From Capra hircus (taxonomy: Eukaryota > Chordata > Mammalia > Artiodactyla > Bovidae): 64,000 bases of DNA. Location: contig NW_017189517.1 in NCBI RefSeq assembly GCF_001704415.2, positions 4,165,167 to 4,229,166 of the forward strand, in the 5' to 3' direction. The notes beneath the pieces were generated by a model. It was given only the letters and a program-made list of their open reading frames with translations, made no database searches and was not told the DNA's origin. The position numbers and the translations under genes are program-made. Shown one piece after another: positions 10,660 through 23,464 of the stretch; within the stretch, counting starts at the first letter, position 1, and each line of letters starts with the position of its first letter.

Positions 10660-12170
10660 AAAAAAAAAAACACTTTCTATTTTAATATAATAGTAGATTT
10701 ATACACAGCTGTAAGAAATAATACAGACACAGTGTAACCTTATCCAATGGTAGCTGTGCATAACTATAGTACAGAATCAAAATCAGGATACTGGCATTGA
10801 TACAGTCAAGACACAAAACATTATCACCACAAGGATCCCTCATGTTGCCTTGTCATACCCACACCAAGTTCCTTCCTGCTCCCATCCCTTTCTTAATTCT
10901 GATGACCCTAACATATTCCCCATTCCTATAATTTTGTCATTTCAAGTATGCTTTATAAATAGGATCATACAGTATGTCACCTTTTAGGATTGTCTTTTTT
11001 TTCATTCCTCGTAATTCTCTCGAGATTCATCCAGGCCATTTCATGTACCTGTAGCTAATTTAGGTTGCTAAGAAGTATTCTATGGTATGGTTGTACCAGT
11101 TTGTTTAACCACTCACTCAAGGAAGGATTTCTGAGATGTTTCCAGTTTTTGATTATTATGAATAAAGCTGCTGTAGATATTTGTGTTCAGGATCTTGTGT
11201 GACTATACCTTGGGAATACTCAGGAATGCAATTGATGTATCATAAGGTAGTTGCATGTTTAGTTTTCTAAGAATCTGACAAATTGTTTTTCAGAGTGACT
11301 GTACTATTTTATGTTCCTATCAGCAAGATATAAGTGAGCCAGTTTCTCTGCATCCTAAGATTTAGTTTTGTCATTTTAAAAACAGTTTAATCATTCGGCT
11401 AGGTGATAGGTGTGAAGTGATATCTCATTGTGGTTTTAATTTGCATTTTATTCATGGCTAATGATGTTGAACATCTTTGACGTGCTTATTTTCCATCTGT
11501 ATATCTTCTTTGATGAATGAACCAATTCCCTAAAAAATACATCTAACATGGCTCACCCAATAAGAAATACATAATTTGCATATCCTTATAACTATAACAG
11601 AAATTACTATCTTAATTAAAAAAGTAACAATCTCCAGGCCCAGATGGTTTCCCTGGACAATTCTACCAGCTATTTGAAGAAGAATTAACATCAGTTCTAC
11701 ACAATCTCTTCTCAAAAATAGAAGAAACATTTCCCAAATCACTTTATGAAGCTTGTATCATGATGCTATCAAAACCAGACAAAAATAGTTCCAAAACAAA
11801 ATAAGCAAACTACAGATGAATATACCTCATGAATTATTTAAAAATCCTTAAAATATTATCAAATAGAATTCAGCAGTACATAAAACCAACTATATACTGT
11901 AACCAACTGAAGTTTCTTCCAGGGATGCAAGTCTGGTTCAATATTGGAGAGGCAATCAGTTTAATCTACCATATTAAGAAACTAAAGGAAAACAATCATC
12001 TGGTCATACCAACTGATTCAGGCATTTGACAAAATTCAATACCCATTCATAATAAAAACATTCATAAAAATAGGAATAGAGGGAACTTCATTGATTTGAG
12101 AAAAATCATCTACAAAAACCTATAGCTAGCTTCCATTATACCTGCTGGTGACTTTCCTCTTAAGTTTTGG
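10660..12170. mobile_element. Old L1 with facing halves (possible 5' inversion)
   Basis: At 10660-11540 the sequence is antisense L1: the 3' UTR, then the ORF2 C-terminal region (TGGTTTTAATTTGCATTTTA, TTCCAGTTTTTGATTATTATG). At about 11545-12170 the orientation flips to sense and encodes degraded ORF2 around the reverse transcriptase start (CAGGCCCAGATGGTTTCCCT; a frame at 11829-12029 resembles the region around 'GMQVWFNI'). A minus-strand element with its 5' part inverted fits twin priming. The two parts are not adjacent in L1, so an internal deletion or two separate fragments are also possible. Confidence 0.65.
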
Positions 12171-13039
12171 AACAAGGTAAAAATATCCACTTTGATTACT
12201 CCAGTTGTTTTTAAGTGGCAATATCATTTAACATTTCTGGTGTACAGGAAAGAAAGGGAAAGGAAAGGAAAGTGAAAGAAAATATCCTAGTAATTTTCAA
12301 AGAAAGACTTCTCTCAGAAGGTCTCTATCTTAAAGATGAGAACCAAGTCAATAGAAATTAAAGTTGCATATCAGGTCTTTTTTTTTTTTGTCTCTTTTGG
12401 AACCAAAGTCCCCTAGACTTTGAATTTCTGAAATTGACTTGCCAACACAATTTTAAATCTTTCTAAGCATTTTTTTTAATCATGTACTCCCAGTAATTAA
12501 AAGCAAAATTTGATTTTTATCCATTTTTAAATTTATGCTCTACAGAGATGAAGTGAATATTTTCTTTTTAAAGCTCTTTTGCTTTTGGAAAACCCTATGG
12601 AGACATATGCTTAGTTTGGTCACAGTGTTCATTTTCAGTTTTTTATTTTTTTAAAGTTCTTTATGACTATTTAAGTAGAGTGGTTCTCATGTCCAGTGGT
12701 CAACTCTTACAGCTGGAAAGAGGATACAGAAAATTAGGAGAGCTGCTTTCTAAGTGACACCTTGGCTACTGTATTTTATTTGATCTTTAGTGTTTTATAG
12801 TTATTTATATTTTATAGCAAAGCAGTCAACAGAAGTGAGTAATAACAAATACCCTAGAAGCCATATGTTCTAGGTCAAAAATGGACTTCTGGTTTAAGTG
12901 TGTATGTCAGTACAATACTCAACATTCATTCTCAGCTCACATACATATTAGAACACTTTAGATTATCTCAGCAATCAAAGAGTGTAAGAAGCTGACCCCC
13001 ATTGCTGTGAAATAATATTAAATGTGTGTGTCAATCGAT
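12171..13039. other. Unrecognised AT-rich DNA
   Basis: It contains a purine-rich run near 12247-12280 and several T tracts. No gene or repeat family was recognised. Confidence 0.5.
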
Positions 13040-14340
13040 TTATAATAAACCAAACCAAAATTTAGTGGGTTAGGACAATAGGTATTTACTTGGAATAGTG
13101 TTCTCTGGGTTCATAGTATTTGATTCTGTGGTTCTGTTCGGGTCAGTGGTTCTGTTCTTATCTGAGCTCCCTCATAAATCTGCAGTCTGCTGTCAAGTAG
13201 CGAGATGTTTCTGCTCTAGAGACTGATGAGCTATTGGTTGGGGCAATGGGATTACAGGTCTCCCCGGCTATCTGAAAGTGGGGGATTCCCAGGAAACCTT
13301 TTGTCGCAGAGATGGCATAAAGTGAAGAAGCCAGGGCTTCTTTCTCAAGGATGCACAAAACAAATCAAGATAAAGCACAGATGTTCACAGACGTAATTCA
13401 AAGCTGTGACGTCTGGATGCCAAGATGCTGAGTGTGGTTCCTGTGGAAGGAGTTTGGCCATGACACTCACTGCTTGGGATGTGCGGGCTCTGTAACTGCT
13501 CACTGCAGAACAAACACTAAATGCTGTTTTCACTTTATCTAGTAAAAGCTGGAATCCTCTTGGGATTTCTTTTTGTTAGCGAAAGCAGGTACTAATATGA
13601 GTCTTTCATAAAAGTGAAATGGTGTTAAGCAGACCTTTGGAAAGTGTAGGGTCAGCTGTCTCTACTCCTCTAGGAAGTTTTCCCAGGGTTATTCACATGA
13701 CAGATGAGCTGAGTTCCAAGACACCAAGCTGTTGCAGGCAGGACCTCTGTAGGCCCAGAGTCAGAGTGGAGCGGTATCACCTCTACCATGTTCTATTTGC
13801 ATTGGCAGGCTGAATCCAACTTACACTGACTCCTGAGGGCTGATATGTGCCACGTTGTTGTTGTCCAACCCCATGGAGTATAGCCCGCCAGGCTCCCCTG
13901 TCCATAGGATTTCCCAGGCAAGAATACTGGAGTGGGTTGCCATTTCCTTCTCCAGGGGATCTTCCTGACCCAGGATTGAACCTGGATCTCCTGAGTTGGC
14001 AGGTGGGTTCTTTACCACTGAGCCACCAGGGAAACCCAATCTTTCATATTAACAAGCTAAAGGAAAAAAAAATCATATGTCAATTGCAGAAACAGTGAGG
14101 ACATGTGGATACCTTGAAATTGATTGTAGGGCAATATTTACACTTCAGAAATCACAAATGCTACAAATTAGAGCTTCTTTTTTTCCCAGTAGAGTGTATT
14201 ATTAACCTCTTATCAGCACATATGTATTAGCCAAAGCAAATCACAAGGCCAGCCTAGATTGAAGAAGTGGAGAGAGACTTCACCTCTTGATTAGAAGAGC
14301 TGATCACATTTCAAGGGATGTGGTTACAGGAAAGGTAGTA
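13040..14340 (-). repeat. Old LTR-like interspersed repeat, split by a SINE
   Basis: The segment opens with a diverged form of the 'ACTTAGTGGCTTAAAACAAC' signature (AATTTAGTGGGTTAGGACAA). It closes with GCAAATCACAAGGCCAGCCT and CTTCACCTCTTGATTAGAAG, which I recall as the two ends of one ancient eutherian repeat. The middle is less AT-rich than the surroundings. The Bov-tA at 13846-14038 interrupts it. I cannot assign the family name with certainty; an ERVL/MaLR-type LTR is my best guess. Confidence 0.4.
13846..14038 (-). mobile_element. Bov-tA SINE
   Basis: Antisense Bov-tA: GTTGTTGTCCAACCCCATGG at the BovA end, AGAATACTGGAGTGGGTTGC in the body, and the tRNA head ending in GAGCCACCAGGGAAACCC. 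It lies inside the older LTR-like repeat. Confidence 0.9.
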
Positions 14341-16231
14341 GTAGTGGTCATTTTCCCCCCCAAATAATTCGCTATGCATGACACCTAATAGTCTCCATGT
14401 TGTCTCCAAATTACATAAATATCCCTGGTAAAGTTAATGTAGCTCAATCTGATACCACAGCTGAAAACTATGATATATTTGAACAGAATTTTTCATTCAT
14501 CAAAGTGTTTTCACATTCATGACTTTTTATGTAAACTCTGGTGACTACTGGGGTACTATTGCTCTAATTTTACTGATGATACACATTTTATTTGACATTT
14601 TGCAAGCCATGCAAAGCAAGGAACAAACACATTCAGAACCTGATATAGATCTTCTAACTTGAAATGCTCATGTCTCCACCTTATCTATCTTAAGTCAAAT
14701 ACAATGATATATTGGTTAAGAAATGTAAGTGATAATTGTCTACCATCTATTCATGCTATTGTGCAAATGGAGTTAGTTACTAACTATAGATGCCATAATA
14801 CCATATTAACAACTTCTCCAAAAGCAAATTTTAAAATCTAACACAACACCTTAAATAAGAAACAGCTCAAGAAATCTGTATATATTGAACTCTAAATATG
14901 TAACTCAATGGAATATAAATTAACTTATTACATGTTAGTATTTTCCTTTTTATTTAGCAATTTCTATAAGATAAAATTATTTATGAAGCCATACAGTTTC
15001 CGGATTAATGTTGCTGCAGAGTCATCTTTTTAATTTATAAACTCTCTAACTTACTTTGATTTAAAGCCTGAGACTAGAACACAACTACCTAAAGAAATAA
15101 ACTCTTTTTTAACTAGAATCAGTAATAATCCTTTAAATGACGTTTGAAATTTTCAAGCTTCAAGATAAAATGAAATGAATTATGATTTGAATATTTTGAA
15201 AATTTAAGCATTTTTTCCTGTAACAGGCTATTTTTAAGAGATACAATCTGTGATGTCAGAGTTGTATGTGTGTATGTGTGTGTGTATGCTTGTGTTTCAT
15301 AGAACCAATCAGCCTGTTGAATACCTTGATATTCACTTCATTCTCTCTTCTGAGATTAATCTTGAGGAATAACTAATAATGTCATATTTCCTTATGTGTG
15401 TCTACACTCACTATGTAGTTTTAAGTAAAATGTAGGCTTTTTGAACAAGTGACTATTGATTGATTAATGCAGTTCAGTGAATTGTTTTCAGAATTATAGT
15501 TTGAATTCTTTTATTATTAAATCAGACTCTTTTGTGTTGATAGATGTAATCTCAACTTCTTTTAAAATCAAGATTCTGGAGGTGATTTAAGAATTTTCCC
15601 AAATTTAGGAACCTTGCTTTATCTTTGACATCTCAAAATGCCTTTGTTTATCAGGTGGAGGAGTAGGAATGTTGTTTTCAAAGCTAATTATAATTAAAAA
15701 ATCACTGCTAAACACTACCACTAATAAACAAACAAACAAACAAAAAACCTGAAGTTGCTTCTGAGTAGAGAAGCACAAAAGAAAGTTACCTAAGTAGGAG
15801 CTGGCCTGCCAAGATTTCATAATGTTGCATTAAATCTGTCATTCGATAGATGTATGATTGCAAATAGAAAGTGTGCAGGTAAAAACGTAAGTGAAGTAAG
15901 AATGAAAAAAAATGTATAAGAGTGGGTATTAAGTTCTTTGTAAATCAAAATTTTCCTTTGTTTTTTATAACAATGATTCTGCATTTTTTATTCAGACTTT
16001 CCAATGGTATCTTTATTAGATTGTAATTTATTCACCACAACCCATTTATTCTTAGTCAAAGTATAGTAGCATTAAAAGCAGAGATACACTTAATATAGCA
16101 TGGATGTGTCAGCACATTTAACATAATTTACTTTAATAGGGTCTCTTTCTTTGCTATAATAGAGCTTCTGCCTGGAGAATTTGAGTGTCAAGTTTTAGCC
16201 AGAATGACTGTCTTTCCTTTTAGTCAGTTTT
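14341..16231. other. Unrecognised DNA with short simple repeats
   Basis: AT-rich DNA with a (TG)n-like microsatellite at about 15262-15294 and a (CAAA)n-like run at about 15724-15747. No gene, RNA or interspersed repeat was recognised. Confidence 0.5.
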
Positions 16232-16242
16232 AAGATGTGTTT

Positions 16243-16366
16243 CTAGAGAAGGGAAGGGCTACCTACTCCAGTACTCTTGCCTGGAAAATCCTCATGGACA
16301 GAGGAGCTTGGCGGGCTTCAGTCCATGGGGTCGCAAAGAGTTGGACACGACTGAGTGACTAAGCAC
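16243..16366 (+). mobile_element. BovA monomer SINE with target-site duplication
   Basis: Sense BovA unit (CTCCAGTACTCTTGCCTGGA to GACACGACTGAGTGACTAAG) without a tRNA head. It is flanked by a perfect 11 bp duplication, AAGATGTGTTT, at 16232-16242 and 16367-16377. Confidence 0.9.
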
Positions 16367-16377
16367 AAGATGTGTTT

Positions 16378-17149
16378 TTGGAAAATTAAAGTATGACTGT
16401 AGAAGGCAAAGAATTATCTTTTTCAGATCACATCTCTCTGGGAGGAAATGCCACTTAATGTAAAAAACAAACAATCAAATAACAAAAAACAACAAAACAC
16501 ATATGGTGAATATTTGGTTCTAGACCCACCTCCCTATTTACCCAATATATGATATTAGCAAAGTCAGTGTGTCCCAATTTTCCCACTGAAAAGAGGGAAA
16601 AACTTGCCTCAGAGGAATATAATAGTCAAATTAAATTATGTGTGGGAAAGTGTTTAAACTTATCTTTATTTTGTACTTTTTGATAGCGTAGAGTACTGAA
16701 AATACATAATATGATGAAGCATAATCATGAAACCACCATCCAACTCAAAACTAGATCATCAGCAATTTGTTGGCAACTACTTAACTTTTTCTTCCATATT
16801 CAATCCCACTGCTTCCTTTATACTCTTAGACTATAAAATTAAACAATTACTTTTAAGATATTCCCCTTGTCTTATAGTTTTTGAGGTTTTACTATAGTTT
16901 CAAAATCTGTGGATTTCTTTTAATATATATTGCTTCATATCCATTTTCCCCTCAATCAGTGTATATAGACATATATTAGCCTTTGTTATTCTGTTTATGT
17001 TCTGTCTCGTCATTGTTTTTCATCTACTTCTCTTTCAATGCTTCATTCTAATAATTTTTTCAGCTTCATTTCCAGAGTAGTTTAGTTCCTGACTGTGTCT
17101 AATCTGCTGTCTAACCAGTCTCAGTTTTTGAGTTTGACAATTACACATA
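16378..17149. other. Unrecognised DNA
   Basis: AT-rich sequence ahead of the old L1. It may contain degraded L1 or LTR material, but I could not support a call. Confidence 0.4.
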
Positions 17150-19090
17150 TTTTAAACTTCTAAAATTGGTTTGTTTTTTTACTTGCCTTGGAATTATGAG
17201 TCAGTCAGTTCAGTCACTCAGTAGTGTCTGACTCTTAGCGACCCCATGGACTGCAGCACACCAGGCTTCCCTGTCCATCACCAACTCCCAGAGTTTACCC
17301 AAACTCATGTCCATTGAGTTGGTGATTCCATCCAACCATCTCATCCTCTGTTGGCCCCTTCTCCTCTCGCCTTCAATCTTTTCCAGCATGAGGATCTTTT
17401 TAAATGAGTCAGTTCTTCACATCAGGTGGCCAAAATACTGGAGTTTCAGTTTCAGCATCAGTCCTTCCAAATAATATTCAGGACTGATTTCCTTTAAGAT
17501 TGACTGGTTGGATCTCCTTGCAGTCCAAGGGACTCTCAAGAGTCTTCTCCAACATCATACTTCGCTTTGCTCACTCCTTGGAAGAAAAGCTATGACCAAC
17601 CTAGACAGCATATTAAAAAGCAGAAACATTACTTTTCCAACAAAGGTCTGTCTAGTCAAAGCTATGATTTTTCCAGTAGTCATGTATGGATGTGAGAGTT
17701 GGACTATAAAGAAAGCTGAGCGCCGAAGAACTTACGTTTTTGAACTGTAGTGTTGATGCTTTTAAACTGTGGAATTATGAGAGGGCTTTGTATATTTTTG
17801 GATACAAGTCCTTTATCAGATATGTGTTTTGCAAATATTTTCTCCAAGTCAGTGACTTAACTTTTATTCTCTTAACAGTGTCTTTTGTAAAGCAGATGCT
17901 TTTAATTTTAATGTAGTGTAGCTTATACATTTTTTAGCTTTTGGATCATGTTTTAGTGTTGTATCTAAAAGGCCATTACCAAGCTAAAGGCCACCCAGAT
18001 TTTCCTATGTTATTTTTTAGAAAATTTATAATTATAAATTTCATATTTTGTTGTTCATGACCCATTTTGAGTTATTTATGTAAAAGGCATAAAATCATAT
18101 TTAAAGTCATTATTTTTGGGATGTGGGTATCCAGTTCTACAACCATTTGTTGAAAAGTTTATCCTTTCCTCATTGAATTACCTTTGCTTCTCTGTCAAAG
18201 ATCAGTGGGCTGTATTTTGTGTGTCTCTTTGGGGACATTTTTTTTTTTTAAATCTCTGTATTATTTTGTGTATTATTTTACCAGTACCGTAGTTTCTTGA
18301 TTATTGTAGCTTTGTAGGAAGTCTTGAGGTTGGGTGGTGTCAATCTATTTAGTCAATTTTTCCTGAGTATTCACTTGGCTATTCTGAATTCTTTTGACTT
18401 TTGGAATAAACTTTAGAATTAGTTTTTTAATGTCCGCAAAATTACTTGGTGGGATTTTGAGTGAGATTGCACTGAATTTACAGATGAGTTTGGACAAAGC
18501 TTACATGTTAACAATATTAAGTCTTCCCATCCGAGAACATGGACTTTTGTCATTTATTTTGTTTTTTTTTTCCCCATAGTTTGTAGCTTTCTTCATATAG
18601 AAATTATAATATCTTATTAGACCTAAGTATTTCTTTTTTGTTCTTGCTAATACAAATGGTGTTGAGTTTTTAAGTTAAAATTTCAACTTTTTTTTTTTAC
18701 TATTGAAAACTGACAAAGCAGTTGAGTTTTATTTATTAATTCTGTATTCTGCAACTTTTCTATAATTGTTTATTGGTTTCAGGAGTTTTTTTTTTTTATT
18801 TTCTGGTTGTTTGAAATTTTCTTATATAAGCAACCGTGTCATTGGTAAACAGTTTTTCCTTCTTCCTTCCCAATCCATATACATTTAATTTCATTTTCTT
18901 ATCTTATTGCATTAGCTAGGAGTTGCAGTGCAACACTGAATAGGAGTAATGGAAGGAGAAATAGTTACCTTGGTTCTAATCTTAGGGAGAAATGAAATAG
19001 TTTCTCACAGTTAACTATGTTGTTAGCTGTAGGTTTTTTCTTTTTTCTTTTTAGGAGATGTTCTTTTCTTACGTTGAGGATGTTTTCTTA
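17150..19090 (-). mobile_element. Old L1 ORF2 fragment, interrupted by BovB
   Basis: Antisense L1 ORF2 in the usual order: TTTGGATACAAGTCCTTTAT, GCAAATATTTTCTCCAAGTC, CCATTTGTTGAAAAGTTTAT, TTACATGTTAACAATATTAA and onward to about 19090. All frames are broken. The BovB at 17201-17769 sits inside it near its left end. Confidence 0.85.
17201..17769. mobile_element. BovB LINE with 5' inversion and target-site duplication
   Basis: Positions 17201-17565 are an antisense BovB 3' end. At about 17569 the orientation flips, and 17569-17757 is the next upstream BovB segment in sense (CTCACTCCTTGGAAGAAAAG to TTTGAACTGTAGTGTTG). The element is flanked by TGGAATTATGAG at 17189-17200 and 17770-17781. This is the structure expected of twin priming. 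A stretch just before the right duplication (GATGCTTTTAAACTGTGG) again resembles BovB, so there may be a small local duplication and the true target duplication could be slightly shorter. Confidence 0.88.
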
Positions 19091-20121
19091 CGTATATATA
19101 TTGCTTGTACATAGGCCCTTCTCTGTGGGAAGTCCTCATGAATAGCTAGTAAACCATATTTTTGGAATTTATTGGAAAGCAGGTGAACACAATAATTTTG
19201 TCAATGAAGATTTAATTTTAACCTTAAACTAAAGCATTATTTTACTGCATTATCAGTAGTAACATACAGATCCTGAAGGTAGGATTTTGTTGAGTCTAGG
19301 TATCAGTAATCAGTACTACCTAGCTGGGTACCTGGTTTGCCGTCTTTGAACATCAAAACCTTAACTCTTATTTTTAGTTGGTATCCACCCAGTCCATACT
19401 CCTATCTTTAACATAACCTGGAGAATTTATTTAAATTGCAATTTTATACAAACCACAGAGCTTTTTCTAGAGTATAATTTTGGAATGAGAATTATATAAA
19501 GTATATAGAGTTAACTTATATTTGTATTGTATGCTTATGCTCTTTCTGGTTGCCTGCTATTCCATGTCCCATGTTGGTTGTCATTGTTATGAAAATCGAT
19601 GTATCAGAATTGATTTTGCAGAAGATTCTTTCTCTCTTTGTACAACTGTTCAACTCTTTCTATAAATTTATCTACTGCTTCTACCATATATAAAATGCTG
19701 TTCCCAAAGGGGATATACTCTTTGCAAATGCACTCCCTGCACTTCCTGTGGAAGTCTAAAGCATCTCACAGTGGCTTCTTTTTTATTCTTGTTTGATTTT
19801 TCTCTTTACTATACCTATCAGGTCATATAAAGATGGTGGTGGTGGTGGTGGGAGGTATTATTGCTTTTGTTGACAATTTGTTAGAATGAAAGCAATTGCA
19901 CAGTTAGAAAACCACCTGAAATATTTCTTCCATATTTCATGTCATTGACAGTCACTTTTGATAGCACACTATTAATCTTTCCCTTCAAGTACAAATTCTC
20001 CAACAACCTTGGGATCTACTATAACACACAAACATAGTGTTAAAATTAATAATACAGAAGCAATTTATTTAAAAAAATAAAATTATCTATTAAGTCTCTT
20101 CTATGAAAGACTGTCACTTAG
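19091..20121. other. Unrecognised DNA with a (TGG)n run
   Basis: No gene or interspersed repeat was recognised. A short (GGT)n microsatellite lies at about 19834-19851. Confidence 0.5.
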
Positions 20122-20132
20122 ATGTCTACCCT

Positions 20133-21331
20133 GAAGTTCAGTTCAATTCAGTCACTCAGTCATTTCCAACTCTTTGCCACCCCATGGACTGCAGCATGCC
20201 AGGCTTCCCTGTCCATCACCAACTCCCAGAGCTTGATCAAACTCACATCCATTAAGTTGATGATGCCACCTAACCATCTCATCCTCTGTCATGCCCTTCT
20301 CCTGTTGCCTTCAATCTTTCCCAGCATCAGGGTCTTTTCCAATGAGTCAGTGCTTTGTATCAGGTGGCCAAAGTATTGGAGTTTCAGCTTCAGCATCAGT
20401 CCTTCCAATGAATATTCAGGACTGATTTCCTTTAGGATTGACTGGTTTGATCTTGCTTTCCAAGGGACTCTCCAGAGTCTTCTCCAACACCACAGTTCAA
20501 AAACATCAATTTTTTGACCCTCAGCCTTCTTTATGGTCCAACTCTCACATCCATACCTGACTACTGAAAAAACCATAGCTTTGACTAGACAGACCTTTTT
20601 TGGCAAAGTAATGTCTCTGCCTTTTAATATGCTATCTAGGTTGGTCATAGCTTTTCTTTCAAGGAGCAGCTTCTTTTAATTTCATGGCTGCAGTCACCAC
20701 CTGCAGTGATTTTGGAGCCCAAGAAAATAAAGTCTGTCACTGTTTCCGTTGTTTCCCCATCTATTTGCCATGAAGTGATGGGACTGGATGCCATGATCTT
20801 CATTTTTTGAATGTTGGGTTTTAAGCCAGCTTTTTCACTCTCCTCTTTCACCTTCATTAAGAGGCTCTTTAGTTCCTCTTCGCTTTCTGCCATGGGGTGG
20901 TGTCGTCTGCATATCTGAGGTTGTTGATATTTCTCCTGGAAATCTTGATTCCAGTTTGTGCTTCATCTAGCCCAGCATTTCACATGATGCAATCTGCATA
21001 TAAGTTAAATAAGAAGGGTGACAATATACAGCCTTGACGTACTCCTTTCCCAATTTGGAACCAATCTGTTGTCTCATGTCTGGTTCTAACTATTGCTTCT
21101 TGATTCACATACAGATTTCTCAAGAGGCAGGTCAGGTGGTCTGGTATTCCCATCTCGTTAAGAATTTTCCATAGTTTGTTGTGATCCACACAGCCAAAGG
21201 GTTTAGTGCAGTCAATGGAGCAGTAGATGTTTTTTCTGGAATTCTCTTGCTTTTTCTATGATCTAAAGTATGTTGGTAATTTGATCTCTGGTTCCTCTGC
21301 CTTTGCTAAATCCAGCTTGAACATCTGGAAC
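20133..21331 (-). mobile_element. BovB LINE, 1.2 kb 3' portion with reverse transcriptase remnants
   Basis: This antisense BovB runs from the 3' terminal repeat to a 5' truncation inside the reverse transcriptase domain. On the minus strand, 21189-20980 encodes a stretch with DHNKLWKIL and QGCILSPFLFNLYA, and the YADD-equivalent region follows in a shifted frame near 20900-20915. The element is flanked by ATGTCTACCCT (20122-20132) and ATGTCTCCCCT (21332-21342), an 11 bp duplication with one mismatch. The frame is broken by indels, so it is inactive and lacks the endonuclease domain. Confidence 0.92.
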
Positions 21332-21342
21332 ATGTCTCCCCT

Positions 21343-22151
21343 TAGAACAACATGTCTTCCCTATTTACAGATACAGTATTACATTGACTGCTTTGGTGAT
21401 TTATAAAATAAACTTAGATTTTATTATGAAATTATTCATATAGCTAGAACATTTTCCTATGAAGTAATTGGCATTTTTATGGACATATACACATTGGATA
21501 GGAAAGGTAAAATATAGTAAAATATATTAAAGGTAAAATATAGTAAAACATATAGTAAAATAATATAGCTCTTCTAAAACAGTTTTTGAAGGCAAATCCT
21601 CTGACTGCATATATGCAATTTCAGTCAGTTAATAGTTAAAAACTTTAAAGGAAACATCTTCAATTACTTAGAAAAATATGCAGATAATTGACGAAATGCT
21701 TTGTTTTTTCTCAAAGAACTCTTTGCTTTGATTTCTTGTTTAGGTCGAAAGTAACCAAGGAATTAAGGCTCAATAAGCAGTAGGTCGATGAGATTGAAAT
21801 AAAGCAGAGATTCACTCACTTATGATATTCTTACCTTCTCTGGCCATTTCATGCCTTTGTTCATCTCTGAGTGATAGCTTTGTTCATTCAGTTTAGCTGT
21901 GACTTTATGGTTGAAACCTTGTGCATATTAGCTTCCAGGTTTATGCTCTTTCATGTTTGTGGCAGAAATGAAACTGGGTAAAGATGAAACACTAATCTTC
22001 AATTTGAAAATTTTCAGTGACTAAATGTTAGGGCTTATGTCCCTTTTTATATTCTAATCACTGGGTTAAGAGTGTGGTAAGACACCCATGCATTAGCCCC
22101 ATCCTTGGAGGCCTGGAGATTGAGTCACATAGCTACCATTTGGGTCAACTA
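21343..22151. other. Unrecognised AT-rich DNA
   Basis: It contains a local imperfect tandem of GGTAAAATATAGTAAAA-type units at about 21505-21560. Nothing else was recognised. Confidence 0.5.
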
Positions 22152-22165
22152 TAAGTTGGGACCAG

Positions 22166-22390
22166 GCTTCTCAGGTGGTGCCTAGTGGTAAAGAACCTGC
22201 CTGTCAGTGCAAGAGAGGTAAGAGATGCAGGTTCGATCCTTGGGTTTGGAAGATTTCCTGGTGGAAGGCATTGCAACCCACGACAGTATTCTTGCCTAGA
22301 GAATCCCACGGACAGAGGAGCCTGGTGGGCTATAGTCCATAGGATCTCAAGTAGTCAGACACGATTGAAATAACTTAGCATGCACGCATT
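22166..22390 (+). mobile_element. Bov-tA SINE with target-site duplication
   Basis: Sense Bov-tA: tRNA-like head with a B-box-like AGGTTCGATCCTTGG at about 22230, then the BovA body. A perfect 14 bp duplication, TAAGTTGGGACCAG, lies at 22152-22165 and 22391-22404. Confidence 0.93.
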
Positions 22391-22404
22391 TAAGTTGGGA
22401 CCAG

Positions 22405-22714
22405 AGGGGAGAAATTGTTCTTCCAAAAAAAGACATGGGTGAAGCAAAAGTATAAACATTGGGAAATTTTCTGTGACCTAAGAAGTCATCCAAATTTGTC
22501 TTTATTCTAGGCCTATGATTCAGGTAGTAAAAACATATGAATAATTCAATTTAAAAATATTATATATTTTCTTCTTAAAAGTATATAATGTATTCACTCA
22601 CTTGCTATTTAAAACTTTATATATAAAGTCCAGACAAAATGACAACAATAACTCTTATCCTGTCAACCTAAATTTTGAGAGTTATGTAAGATGACAAAAT
22701 GCACTGTATCTACA
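22405..22714. other. Unrecognised spacer
   Basis: AT-rich spacer between two SINEs, with nothing recognised. Confidence 0.5.
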
Positions 22715-22722
22715 CAAATTGT

Positions 22723-22919
22723 GTGTTAGTCGCTCAGTTGTGTCTGACTCTTTGCAACACTATGGAGCCCTCCAGTCTCCTCTCTCTATGAAATTCTCCA
22801 GGCAAGAATACTGGAGTTGGTTACCATTCCTTTCCCTGGAGGATCTTCCTGACTCAGGGATTGAATCTGGGTCTCCTGCATTTCAGGGAGACTCTTTACC
22901 ATCTGAGCCACCAGGGAAT
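22723..22919 (-). mobile_element. Bov-tA SINE with target-site duplication
   Basis: Antisense Bov-tA (TTAGTCGCTCAGTTGTGTCT to GAGCCACCAGGGAA). It is flanked by the 8 bp repeat CAAATTGT at 22715-22722 and 22920-22927. Confidence 0.9.
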
Positions 22920-23123
22920 CAAATTGTAAACTATGCTACATATGATCATAATCATTGTTTATAGTAGAAGTAGAAAAGGCAAGTAGAGGACTCTTTATGT
23001 TCCTTAGACACATTATTTCTTTCTGTGAGCCTAAATTCTGAAAGGGACAGAAGAAAAAGATTCTGATGAGGAAGAGAAAACATTTCCAAAGTTTAAAGGT
23101 TTGGAGATGGCTAGGTGAGATTA

Positions 23124-23386
23124 ACAATGGCACCCCACTCCAGTACTCTTGCCTGGAAAATCCCATGGATGGAGGAGCCTGGTGGGCTACAGTCCATGGG
23201 GTTGCTAAGAATCGGACACGACTGAGCGATTTCACTCTCACTTTTCACTTTTATGCATTGGAAGAGGAAATGGCAGCCCACTCCACTGTTCTTGCCTTGA
23301 GAATCCCAGGGATGGGGGAGCCTGGTGGGCTGCCGTCTACGGGGTCACACAGAGTCAGACACGACTGAAGCAACTTAGCAGCAGGA
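23124..23386 (+). mobile_element. BOV-A2 dimeric SINE
   Basis: Two BovA units in tandem joined by a CACTTTTCACTTTTATGCAT linker, ending in GACTGAAGCAACTTAGCAGC. The repeat GAGATTA at 23117-23123 and 23387-23393 is a likely short target duplication. Confidence 0.93.
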
Positions 23387-23464
23387 GAGATTATGTGACT
23401 GTTAGACAACTCACAAATGGTTTTAGGTATATTCAAAATGGATGGGGGTTTGTGACATTGTACA

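Noticed and set aside
13158..13533. Two reverse frames of 62-66 codons in a less AT-rich patch
   Set aside because: The patch is part of an old LTR-like repeat split by a SINE; the frames have no recognisable domain.
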